Shown one piece after another: positions 53,397-61,282 of a stretch of 64,000 nt of DNA. Positions within the stretch are counted from its first letter, which is position 1. The number at the start of each line of letters is the position of its first letter. Under the pieces are notes generated by a model, which worked only from the letters and a program-made list of their open reading frames with translations, did no database searches and was not told the DNA's origin. Source of the stretch: Desulfobacter postgatei 2ac9 (lineage in GTDB: Bacteria; Desulfobacterota; Desulfobacteria; Desulfobacterales; Desulfobacteraceae); NCBI RefSeq assembly GCF_000233695.2, contig NZ_CM001488.1, forward strand, positions 2,346,013 to 2,410,012, in the 5' to 3' direction. The translations under genes and the position numbers were made by a program.

Positions 53397-55031
53397 TCAG
53401 CGTTTGTTAAACAGAAGATTCAGGTAAAAATTATCCGTTTGTGATGCACAGGCGAAGGTATATGACGGATCCTGGTTTCTTGCGGCCATTTCCTTTCGAA
53501 TATCCCCGGCCATGACCTTGCCTAACTCCACACCGAACTGATCAAAGGGATTTACACCGAGAATGAAGCCTTCCAGAACGGTTCTGGCCTCGTAAAAAGA
53601 GAGCAACATACCAACACTTTCGGGTTCAAGATTATCAATGGTAATAATTGTTGAGGGGCGGTTGCCGTCAAAATTTCTGGCCGGATCATCTGAACTGCGA
53701 CCAAGGGCAAGTGCACCGGCCTGGGCTAAAAGATTGGCCCATAGCTCCTGGTGATTGGTCACCCCTTTGGATATTGCCTGAAGCCCGGTGTATCCCGGCA
53801 TTTTTACGCCGATAAAATCAATGGGAAAAGCCTTTCCCTGGTGGGCCAGCTGGAAAAAGGAATGCTGGGCATTGGTGCCGGGCTCCCCGAAGATAATGGT
53901 GCCGGCCGGTTGGGTCAAAGGCTGCCCTGTTGCAGAAACCGATTTGCCAAGGCTCTCCATATAAAGCTGCTGGACATGGGGGCTGAGCCGGGCTAATCTC
54001 GACGTATATGGAATAATGGCCTGGGCCGGATATCCCATATAAAGGATGTTCCAAATGGAGATCATTGCTGCGGTTAAAGGGATGTTTTTTTCTTCCGGAC
54101 TTTCAAGCACATGGGTATCCATTATACTGCAGCCGTTCAGAAACCGTTTGAACACATCATACCCCAGGGCCAGACTTAAAGGCAGTCCGCCCACAGCCGA
54201 TGAAACCGAATACCTGCCGCCGATGAAATCAAACATGTAAAAGGAGGCAAGCACGGGTGTATCGGGGTCGTCTCCCGGACTTCCCTTTGCCGTGATGGTA
54301 ACCATATGATCTTTAGGGGCAATGCCCATGGTGTTCAGCCATGTGCTGACCTGGTTGAGGTTGGCCATGGTTTCGGTGGTGGTATACGATTTGGAAATAA
54401 CGATCCAAAGGGTGGTCTCTTTGTCAATGGATTCAATGACCCGGGCAAAATTGTCAATATCCACGTTGGGCAGAAAGAAAAGATCCAATTTCCTGTCAGC
54501 TCCGGCCAGGGCCTGATAGACAAATTCACAGCCAAGATATGATCCGCCAATACCAATGACAACTGCCTGGGTAAAAGGTTTTCCGCAGGCCGAGCAGATT
54601 TTGCCTTCATGGACTGATGCGCAGAACTGTTCTATTTTTTCATTGACCTGTTGCATCTGCGCTTTAACGTCCATCTCCTTGTATAAAAGAGGAGAAGGTC
54701 CGGTACCCCGCGCCGCAGTATGCAACGCAGCACGGTTTTCGGTTGGGTTTACGATCTCTGCTTGGGTCATTTCACTAAATTTTTTGAGTGCATTGGACAA
54801 ACGTTGAGATTCACGCAGCAAAGACAAGGCATTTTCATCGACCCGCTGACGTGAAAAATCCATAAAAAAACCGTCAGTATCGAGACTGAAGTCGGAGAAT
54901 CGTCCGGGCCGGCTTAGAAGCTTCTGCAGGTGGTAATCCGGCGCGTTAAAATCCTGGGCCGCTTTTGTTAATTTTTCATGAAGTTTTTTTATGGAAGGAT
55001 CATCCGGATAAAGCAAACCAGCCGGGTTCAT
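53397..55031 (-). CDS. pgi: Glucose-6-phosphate isomerase
   Basis: The start at 55031 is preceded by AAGGAGAAATAAAT; an ATG at 55049 includes that site and is less likely. The 544-residue enzyme has VVIGIGGSYLGCEFVYQALA (sugar-phosphate loop), WIVISKSYTTTETMANLNQV, and GEPGTNAQHSFFQLAHQG with the catalytic Glu and His. It interconverts glucose-6-phosphate and fructose-6-phosphate. The 3' end is convergent with fabH; upstream, divergently, lie the beta-helix gene and glmM, all linked to hexose-phosphate and amino-sugar supply. Confidence 0.95.
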   Translation of the reverse strand: MNPAGLLYPDDPSIKKLHEKLTKAAQDFNAPDYHLQKLLSRPGRFSDFSLDTDGFFMDFSRQRVDENALSLLRESQRLSNALKKFSEMTQAEIVNPTENRAALHTAARGTGPSPLLYKEMDVKAQMQQVNEKIEQFCASVHEGKICSACGKPFTQAVVIGIGGSYLGCEFVYQALAGADRKLDLFFLPNVDIDNFARVIESIDKETTLWIVISKSYTTTETMANLNQVSTWLNTMGIAPKDHMVTITAKGSPGDDPDTPVLASFYMFDFIGGRYSVSSAVGGLPLSLALGYDVFKRFLNGCSIMDTHVLESPEEKNIPLTAAMISIWNILYMGYPAQAIIPYTSRLARLSPHVQQLYMESLGKSVSATGQPLTQPAGTIIFGEPGTNAQHSFFQLAHQGKAFPIDFIGVKMPGYTGLQAISKGVTNHQELWANLLAQAGALALGRSSDDPARNFDGNRPSTIITIDNLEPESVGMLLSFYEARTVLEGFILGVNPFDQFGVELGKVMAGDIRKEMAARNQDPSYTFACASQTDNFYLNLLFNKR

Positions 55032-55118
55032 ATTTATTTCTCCTTGCATTTGAGGTGTTCAATTATGATGTGATGGATTTGCTTGCCTGTTTTTTATTTA
55101 TAGAATAAACTTCGAACC

Positions 55119-56348
55119 ATGAATATAAAAAAGATTGATGCCCTGTTAAAAAAAGGGGTGAACATTCCAAATCCTGCCACCGTATTTATCGGTGATGACG
55201 TTGACATTGAGCGCATATCCCCGGAGGGGGTAACGCTTTTTTCCGGCACCAAACTCACCGGTGCACAAACCCTGATCATGCCGGGCTCCGTTCTTGGTTA
55301 CGAAACGCCGGTGACGGCTGAAAACTGTCTTATGGGTCCGGGTACAAAGCTGCATGGCGGATATTTTCAGGATACCGTATTCATGGGGGACAATGTTTTT
55401 GGTTCGGGCGGGCATGTGCGAAAGGGTTGTATCCTTGAAGAACAGGCCAATGCCGCCCACACTGTGGGTCTCAAGCAGACCATTCTTTTTCCCTTCGTCA
55501 CCCTCGGCAGCCTGATTAATTTCTGCGATTGTCTTATGGCCGGGGGCACCGGTCGAAAGGATCATTCCGAGGTGGGATCGTCCTTTATTCACTTTAATTA
55601 TACGCCGAACCAGGACAAGGCAACACCCTCCATGATGGGCAATGTCTACCAGGGCGTGATGCTTAACCAGAGGCCTGTGTTCCTTGGGGGACAGGGTGGA
55701 CTTGTGGGGCCGGTCAGAATTGCCTTTGGATGCATCAGTGCCGCAGGATCCATTATCCGGAACAGCGAACTGCGGTGTGACCGGTTGATCATGGGCGGGA
55801 CAATGAGAAGTGGTTCCGTTCAATGGCGTCCCGGTATCTACACCCGGCCCGACAGGATTTTAACCGAAAATATCTATTATATTTCAGGGCTGTATGCCTT
55901 AAAAGTCTGGTATCGTTTTATTCGACCCCTTTTTACCTGGGACTGGATGTCCCAGGCACTTGTTTCAGGGTTGCAGAAAAATATTGATCTCTGTATTCAA
56001 GAACGGATAAAAAGGCTGGATGCATTTGGAGACAAACTGAAACAATCAAAACAAATTTTACTCCAAAGGGAAAAAGGGCAGGGCAGTCAGGCAGTTGCCG
56101 TCCATGAGATCGTTCTGGAAAAACTGTCCCGGGCGTCATCAATATTTGATCAGGCTGAAAATGAACTTAAAACTCCCGGGCCGGATGGGGAACAATTTAT
56201 ACGGCACATAGACACGAATATTAGTCATAACAAAAAGGATTACGTTGGATTTATCCAGGGCCTTGACGAATCAATTTCGATCATGGGGTCAACATGGCTT
56301 AAAGGTATTGAAGATCGAATTGTTGGTCTGTTTGGGTTGGACGTATAA
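55119..56348 (+). CDS. Left-handed beta-helix protein next to glmM (GlmU C-domain-like, no nucleotidyltransferase)
   Basis: The 409-residue product has hexapeptide-like repeats at about 45-235 (for example GSVLGYETPVTAENCLMGPG, NVFGSGGHVRKGCILEEQ, GCISAAGSIIRNSE), a form related to acyltransferase and nucleotide-sugar helices such as the GlmU C-domain, and a helical C-terminal part of about 150 residues with a likely coiled coil (KRLDAFGDKLKQSKQ). There is no N-terminal GxGxGTRM pyrophosphorylase loop. It directly precedes glmM by 33 bases, so it may act on amino-sugar phosphates or organise that pathway. Related proteins are often named UDP-GlcNAc pyrophosphorylase; the sequence does not support that activity by itself. 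Confidence 0.7.
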   Translation: MNIKKIDALLKKGVNIPNPATVFIGDDVDIERISPEGVTLFSGTKLTGAQTLIMPGSVLGYETPVTAENCLMGPGTKLHGGYFQDTVFMGDNVFGSGGHVRKGCILEEQANAAHTVGLKQTILFPFVTLGSLINFCDCLMAGGTGRKDHSEVGSSFIHFNYTPNQDKATPSMMGNVYQGVMLNQRPVFLGGQGGLVGPVRIAFGCISAAGSIIRNSELRCDRLIMGGTMRSGSVQWRPGIYTRPDRILTENIYYISGLYALKVWYRFIRPLFTWDWMSQALVSGLQKNIDLCIQERIKRLDAFGDKLKQSKQILLQREKGQGSQAVAVHEIVLEKLSRASSIFDQAENELKTPGPDGEQFIRHIDTNISHNKKDYVGFIQGLDESISIMGSTWLKGIEDRIVGLFGLDV

Positions 56349-56381
56349 CTTTACAAAATTAAAAAGCGGGATAACCATTTA

Positions 56382-57719
56382 ATGGGACAGTTATTTGGAA
56401 CAGACGGTATACGGGGCAGGGCAAACGCCTATCCAATGACATGCGAACTGGCCATGAAAACAGGGCAGGCAGTAGGCATTTTAACGCAAAAGTCGTCCAA
56501 CAGATGTGTAATCATTGGCCGGGATACCAGGATTTCGGGCCCAATGATTGAATCTGCACTGACTGCCGGGATTGCGTCCGCCGGTGTTGATGTGATGATC
56601 ACCGGTGTTATTCCCACCCCCGGTGTGGCGTATTTGAGTCGTGCCATTGAATCCTGTGGGGCCGGCATCATGATCTCCGCCTCCCATAATCCCTATTATG
56701 ATAACGGCATCAAAATTTTTCAAAAGGGCGGTATAAAATTGTCCGATGAGCAGGAGGCCGACCTTGAAAAAATGATTCTTGGCCCACCCGTAGATTTGCC
56801 TTCAAAAATTGGCACCATTGTATCTGTCGATGATGCCCAGGAAAGGTATGCCCAATTTCTGGTAAAAAAATTTAATTTTCAAAACAAGCAAAGAAAGCTT
56901 AAATTGGTTATTGATACGGCCAATGGCGCGGCCAGTTTTTGTGCTTCCAAAATATTCACCGCTGACATTTTTGATGTAAATTTTATCCACAACACCCCAA
57001 ATGGCATAAATATAAATGAGGAATGCGGGTCTCAACATACAAAAGATTTAAGCGATCATGTCAGAAAAGTTAACGCAGATATTGGCCTTGCCTTTGACGG
57101 TGATGCCGATCGTTTGATTGCCGTGGATGAAACTGGCCGGCAAATAACCGGAGATACCTTGCTGGCTGTTTTGGCTAAATTTGCCAAACAAACCGGAAAA
57201 CTTGGCAATAATATCGTTGTCAGTACGGTCATGAGTAATGTGGGGTTTGGCAACGCACTGGCACAATTGGATATTAAGCACGAAATAACCGGAGTCGGTG
57301 ACAAAAAAGTGTTGGAGCGCATGCAAGAGACCGGTGCCGTTATGGGCGGGGAAGATTCAGGCCACATGATTTTTCTGGATGAACAGACCACTGGGGATGG
57401 TGCATTATCGGCATTAAAGCTCATCGAAGTGATGCTTGAAACCCAAAGACCGTTATCCGAACTTGCTAAAATTATGACCGTTTACCCCCAGGTCCTGATC
57501 AATGTTGAGGTGGACGCATCCAGGCCGGATTTTATGAAAGTTCCCATTGTTGCAGATGCCATTAAAGAAGTTGAATCACAACTCGGCAGCCAGGGCAGGG
57601 TACTTGTGCGGTATTCCGGTACACAACCCTTGCTTAGGGTTATGGTTGAAGGGCCTGAAGAGAATTTAACCCGTCAATGCTGTGAGAAAATCTGTCAGAC
57701 CATCAAAAAAAGTTTATAG
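56382..57719 (+). CDS. glmM: Phosphoglucosamine mutase
   Basis: A 445-residue alpha-D-phosphohexomutase. GTDGIRGRAN opens the protein, IMISASHNPYYDNGIKIF carries the phosphoserine, FDGDADRLIAVD binds Mg2+, GEDSGHMIF binds the sugar and RYSGTQPLLRVMVEG the phosphate. The GlmM-type serine loop and length favour glucosamine-6-phosphate to glucosamine-1-phosphate conversion, needed for peptidoglycan and LPS. The ribosome-binding site is weak (GCGGGA). It follows the beta-helix gene on the same strand. Confidence 0.93.
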   Translation: MGQLFGTDGIRGRANAYPMTCELAMKTGQAVGILTQKSSNRCVIIGRDTRISGPMIESALTAGIASAGVDVMITGVIPTPGVAYLSRAIESCGAGIMISASHNPYYDNGIKIFQKGGIKLSDEQEADLEKMILGPPVDLPSKIGTIVSVDDAQERYAQFLVKKFNFQNKQRKLKLVIDTANGAASFCASKIFTADIFDVNFIHNTPNGININEECGSQHTKDLSDHVRKVNADIGLAFDGDADRLIAVDETGRQITGDTLLAVLAKFAKQTGKLGNNIVVSTVMSNVGFGNALAQLDIKHEITGVGDKKVLERMQETGAVMGGEDSGHMIFLDEQTTGDGALSALKLIEVMLETQRPLSELAKIMTVYPQVLINVEVDASRPDFMKVPIVADAIKEVESQLGSQGRVLVRYSGTQPLLRVMVEGPEENLTRQCCEKICQTIKKSL

Positions 57720-57724
57720 CAGCT

Positions 57725-58039
57725 GTGGAAACCTCATATTACCAGCTTATACCCTACGTTGAAGCCTCACAGGATATCTTCAGGGATGCCCTTAAAGCCG
57801 GGATGATTCCTTCAGTCAACTCTCTGGCAGGCGTCGGTATTGTTTTTATTCCGGGGATGATGACCGGCGAGGTTCTTTCCGGTGAGGACCCAATGCTAGC
57901 CATCCGTTACCAGATCGTGGTGATGTTCATGGTCCGGCAGCGCTGTTTCAGTCCCGGTCACCAGCTTTTGTTAAGGCCGAAGCAACCCTTTGTAACCACA
58001 GGCAAGTGCATACATAAAAAGGGAAGGGGAGGGCGTTAA
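57725..58039 (+). pseudogene. Remnant of a FetB/YbbM-type (UPF0014) ABC permease gene
   Basis: The frame gives KAGMIPSVNSLAGVGIVFIP, GMMTGEVLSGEDPMLAIRYQ and IVVMFMV, the conserved C-terminal core of UPF0014 permeases (iron or toxic-metabolite export). The N-terminal helices are missing because the frame begins directly after glmM. After MFMV the helix expected next is lost and the tail (HQLLLRPKQPFVTT) is out of register, so a small deletion or frameshift has occurred there. No partner ATPase (FetA) is near. The gene is decayed. Confidence 0.75.
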
Positions 58040-58123
58040 TTAGCATATTAGGGCCTTTTTTCAACCTTAAGCTCCTGACATTGACGATAAATCATGTAAC
58101 GGCAGATTACAAAAACAAAAAAA

Positions 58124-58149
58124 CCCGGAACAAACATTTTTGTTCCGGG
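58124..58149. terminator. Bidirectional Rho-independent terminator
   Basis: CCCGGAACAAA and TTTGTTCCGGG form an 11-bp perfect stem with a four-base loop, flanked by A7 on the left and a CT8 tract on the right, so it works on both strands. It ends the glmM side and the convergent Bax-inhibitor-like gene. Confidence 0.9.
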
Positions 58150-58184
58150 CTTTTTTTTAAGAGGCGAAAATCTTCGTTAGAAAG

Positions 58185-58892
58185 TTAATCCCTTGATACA
58201 CCAAGCAAGCTGAGCAGATGAACGAATAATCCCATAAAATCAAGGTAAAGGCTTAAAGCACCAAGAATGGCACCTTTGCGGACCATGGCGCCCGTTGCAT
58301 CGATGGGAAGGGTCACTGCCATGGATTTTAGTTTCTGGGTATCATAGGCGGTAAGACCTGTGAACAGCAGAACCGCAATCATGGAGATAATGGTCTGCAT
58401 AGCTGAGCTTTGAATGAACATATTCACAACCATGGCAATGATGATACCTATCAAGCCCATCATTAAAAACTGGCCCATGCCGGTGAGGTCTTTTTTGGTT
58501 ATCATCCCGTAAACACTTGCGGCACCAAAGGTGGCAGCACAGATAAAAAAGGTTGAGGCAATGGATGTCTGGGTATAAATCATAAAAATTGGGGCAAGGC
58601 AGATACCGTAAAGAACGGTAAGTCCCACATAAAGACCTGTGGCGGTGCTTGCCTGCATTTTTTGAATCCGTGCACTGAGAAATCCGCACATGACTATAAG
58701 ACCGATGAATAATACCCAGGGCATAATGGGGTTGCCGTAAACGGCCTTCATCATGCCAGGGCTTTCAGATACAAAATATGAAGTCACGCCTGTAGCGGCA
58801 AGACCAATTGCCATCCAGTTGTATGTGCTTCTAATAAACGTATTAACCCGGGTCATTACTCCGGTTTGTTGATAGGAAAGATTTGTGTTCAT
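58185..58892 (-). CDS. Bax inhibitor-1/YccA family membrane protein
   Basis: A 235-residue protein with seven helices. FIRSTYNWMAIGLAATGVTS opens the membrane part, and the C-terminal GLTAYDTQKLKSM with the preceding IISMIAVLLF is the family signature containing the pH-sensing Asp. Bacterial members act as calcium leak channels or modulate FtsH. GGAG precedes the ATG. It is the last gene of evident chromosomal character before the conjugative region. Confidence 0.92.
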   Translation of the reverse strand: MNTNLSYQQTGVMTRVNTFIRSTYNWMAIGLAATGVTSYFVSESPGMMKAVYGNPIMPWVLFIGLIVMCGFLSARIQKMQASTATGLYVGLTVLYGICLAPIFMIYTQTSIASTFFICAATFGAASVYGMITKKDLTGMGQFLMMGLIGIIIAMVVNMFIQSSAMQTIISMIAVLLFTGLTAYDTQKLKSMAVTLPIDATGAMVRKGAILGALSLYLDFMGLFVHLLSLLGVSRD

Positions 58893-59025
58893 TGGGTCTC
58901 CTTTTTTATTCCATGTTAGTCAGGTTACAGGTATTGTTTGATTTTGACAATAATATAACACGGGCAGGGCAGATTTCAATATTACATTTTGATTATATAA
59001 AACAGTCGGATATAGAACCTAATAA

Positions 59026-59163
59026 ACGTGATGTGCAACTTTTTTTGACAACATGATTATATTCCCGATAGACATTGATTGATAATATCAGACAGGGAGG
59101 ATAGAGTTATGTTGTCAATAGAAGATTTTATAATTGAAATATATTGAAAATTGCACATCATGT
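59026..59163. mobile_element. MITE-like 138-bp remnant with inverted repeats and 6-bp duplication
   Basis: ACGTGATGTGCAA at the left faces TTGCACATCATGT at the right (12 of 13 paired), and TAATAA directly flanks both sides (59020-59025 and 59164-59169). Inside, TTGACAACAT and ATGTTGTCAA form a second pair. A 12-codon frame, MLSIEDFIIEIY, follows a GGGAGG site (59109-59147) and looks like the first residues of an IS982-like transposase cut short, so the element appears to be an IS with its middle deleted. Confidence 0.65.
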
Positions 59164-59303
59164 TAATAATATAAAAGTTAACATAATATATATTATCAGA
59201 CCTTGAGGTGGGAGAAGAGGGGGGAAAAGAAAGGGTTATTTTTAACCTTTAGATAAATTAGCGGAGGGACAATCTTAAGCTAATAAGCCGCCCAAAAAAG
59301 AAA

Positions 59304-59353
59304 ATCCTTAATGGTAGGCGCCATTAAGGATCTTCCAGAAGCCTTGGGCTTCT
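59304..59353 (+). repeat. Two consecutive hairpins upstream of the conjugative module
   Basis: ATCCTTAATGG (59304-59314) and CCATTAAGGAT (59321-59331) form a perfect 11-bp stem with a TAGGCG loop. Six bases on, AGAAGCC (59337-59343) pairs with GGCTTCT (59347-59353). Neither is followed by a U tract. The rest of 58893-59447 (about 555 bases, AT-rich, holding also the MITE-like element) shows no gene. These could be a transfer origin, a plasmid control site or an RNA structure; I cannot decide. Confidence 0.5.
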
Positions 59354-59447
59354 TAATATGAATTACATGTTAAGAAGTTAACTCAAAAAATAGAGTTTGT
59401 CAAGCTTACAGGTATAGTATTTTCTTTTTTCGGCTCGAAAGGAAAAT

Positions 59448-60641
59448 ATGAATTACAGTTTTATATCGCATGGTTATGCGAATGACCTTGATTTGTGGTT
59501 TGGGAAAATCGAAAGAAAAGATGGTGGAAAAATGACTGCAGGGATCGAAAAAACTTTTAAGGCGATGGTCAGATGTGCGGTTGGTGAGGACCATACATTT
59601 GTGAATATAGGAACATTAGCCAACCGGACAAATGTATGCTACCGAACCATTGAAAGACACATCAAGATCCTTAATGAAGCCGGGCTGATTACCGCTGTTA
59701 AAGAAGAAATCAACGGCTGGACGCAGACCGTGTATTATTTTCTTGCTCATCCTGTAATCACTAAATTCAGAGAATTACGGACTGGCAAAGCAAACCCTCA
59801 GCAGCCAAAGCCGGTTGAAACACCTAAGCCGGATCAGCCGGAAGCGGTTCCAGAAACTGAGTCTCAAACCGAACAAAAAATAACAAAAAATGACCACCTG
59901 GAGACCACCCGGGAGTGTCATGCTGTGGATCAACAAGCGGATCAACAAAATGTCGGCAATTTGTCGGATTATACCATAGATAGATTATATATAAATACTA
60001 CCCCCCTACCCCCCTCAGAATCAGTTCAAGACCGCCAGGAGCCTGCAACCTGGACAAAAATCAGAGAGAGTATTATCGAAAAAGACCAACTCAATTTAGC
60101 AGCTAAAATGCTCCCCTGTCTGGAGGCCGAAATCGAGAACGACAGTGTAATTCTGTCAGGGCCAAACAAAGTAGCATTACAAAGAATCGAAAAAAATTAC
60201 GGTCAAACGCTCAGAGATGATTTTTCTTTTTTTGGCATTAAAACCCTTGTCTTTAAAGTCTTTTCGGAAGAACGCCAAAAGAAAAAAGATGAAGATCAAA
60301 AGCTGCAGGATCAAATTCAACGTCAGCAGCAGAAAGAACAGCAGGAAAGGATTCTGGCTGAAAAACAGCAACAGGACGCTGAATTAAATAGTTTGCCCCT
60401 TAAAAAACAATTCGATGTGATTTTAAATCAATACCCCCGGCAAACCGGAAAATGGCAAGCCTGGATGAATTTTAAAAAACTTGTTCAGGCCGGAGAACTG
60501 CCAAAAACATCAAAACTTTTACAAATCATTAAAAAAAACAAGATGTCCCGGGACTGGCAGCGGGATAACGGCCGCTGGATACCGGGACTATCAAAGTTTT
60601 TGAAAGAAAGAAGATGGTTAGATTATGGAAAATGGACCTAA
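59448..60641 (+). CDS. Helix-turn-helix protein, possible replication initiator of the conjugative module
   Basis: A 397-residue protein starting after AAAGGAAAAT. An N-terminal winged-helix-like domain (about 35-105) contains FVNIGTLANRTNVCYRTIER and HIKILNEAGLITAVKEE, similar to plasmid and phage HTH_36 domains. A Pro/Gln/Glu-rich linker follows (about 110-190). The middle (about 195-275: SVILSGPNKVALQRIEKNYG) recalls the DnaA N-terminal domain. Next come a Lys/Gln/Glu coiled coil (about 272-310) and a Trp-rich end with RWIPGLSKFLKERRWLDYG, often seen in replication proteins. It overlaps the first TraK-like gene by 17 bases. Function is inferred from shape and place. Confidence 0.65.
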   Translation: MNYSFISHGYANDLDLWFGKIERKDGGKMTAGIEKTFKAMVRCAVGEDHTFVNIGTLANRTNVCYRTIERHIKILNEAGLITAVKEEINGWTQTVYYFLAHPVITKFRELRTGKANPQQPKPVETPKPDQPEAVPETESQTEQKITKNDHLETTRECHAVDQQADQQNVGNLSDYTIDRLYINTTPLPPSESVQDRQEPATWTKIRESIIEKDQLNLAAKMLPCLEAEIENDSVILSGPNKVALQRIEKNYGQTLRDDFSFFGIKTLVFKVFSEERQKKKDEDQKLQDQIQRQQQKEQQERILAEKQQQDAELNSLPLKKQFDVILNQYPRQTGKWQAWMNFKKLVQAGELPKTSKLLQIIKKNKMSRDWQRDNGRWIPGLSKFLKERRWLDYGKWT

Positions 60642-60837
60642 GCCCTCATGTAAAAGTCAGTACCTTGCTATCCATGGTGAAACCCAAACCCTGCTTAAAC
60701 AGGGTTATACAATAAAAGCTGTGTATGATTATTTTTTAAAAAAAGGCGTTATTCATATGTCATATAATTCCTGGACTAAAATATTAAAAAATTATCACAA
60801 ACCCTTTCCTTTCACACAGAAAAAAGATGAGTTATGA
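60625..60837 (+). CDS. TraK-like protein, copy 1 (70 residues)
   Basis: A short basic protein containing KPSCKSQYLAIHGETQTLLK, QGYTIKAVYDYFLKKGVIHM and SYNSWTKILKNY. The pattern xxAxxxGYxxKTIxxxxxxxGxIxxxYxxFxxxxxx matches TraK of IncP plasmids, the oriT-binding accessory protein of the relaxosome. It is shorter than TraK of RP4 (about 134 residues). It overlaps the preceding HTH gene and, by ATGA, the following paralogue. Confidence 0.7.
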   Translation: MENGPKPSCKSQYLAIHGETQTLLKQGYTIKAVYDYFLKKGVIHMSYNSWTKILKNYHKPFPFTQKKDEL

Positions 60838-61178
60838 AGCCTTCATGTAAAAGTCAATATCTGGCTGTCCATAACGAAGCAAAGGCCTTGTTTGCCCAAG
60901 GTTATTCAAAAAAGACCATATACGATCATTTTATCGAAAAAGATAAAATTCATATGTCTTATGTGGCCTGGGCTAAAATAATGGAAAACCACGATCAAAA
61001 GTTTCCCTTCGGTCAAAAAAAATTCAAAAAAGAAAAACCCATAAGTCAAACCCCAGGAAAAATACGGGGTAAGTTCAGCCATTCAAATGATCCGTACCCG
61101 ATTGAAGATGCAACAGACTCTATTGTGGAAGAAAAAGAAAATGAAAAACCGTTTAACCTCATCAAAAAGGAAAAATAA
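60834..61178 (+). CDS. TraK-like protein, copy 2 (114 residues)
   Basis: The first 65 residues (KPSCKSQYLAVHNEAKALFA, QGYSKKTIYDHFIEKDKIHM, SYVAWAKIMENH) are a clear paralogue of the gene just before it, so the pair is a tandem duplication. A charged tail of about 45 residues is unique to this copy. As in IncP systems, the likely task is binding oriT DNA. Translation is coupled to copy 1 by a four-base overlap. Divergence between the copies suggests separate roles or sites. Confidence 0.72.
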   Translation: MKPSCKSQYLAVHNEAKALFAQGYSKKTIYDHFIEKDKIHMSYVAWAKIMENHDQKFPFGQKKFKKEKPISQTPGKIRGKFSHSNDPYPIEDATDSIVEEKENEKPFNLIKKEK

Positions 61179-61282
61179 TACATTGTTATTATTAAATATA
61201 ATCAACGGGCGCAAAATTGAGCCCGTTAAATACAGGTAGGGAGCTGACAATTTTAAACCGTTATTTTTTAGGGAGTTTAACG

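Noticed and set aside
55146..55823. A 225-residue frame antisense to the beta-helix gene
   Set aside because: The opposite strand encodes clear hexapeptide repeats with good spacing to glmM; the antisense frame has no recognisable fold and no start signal.
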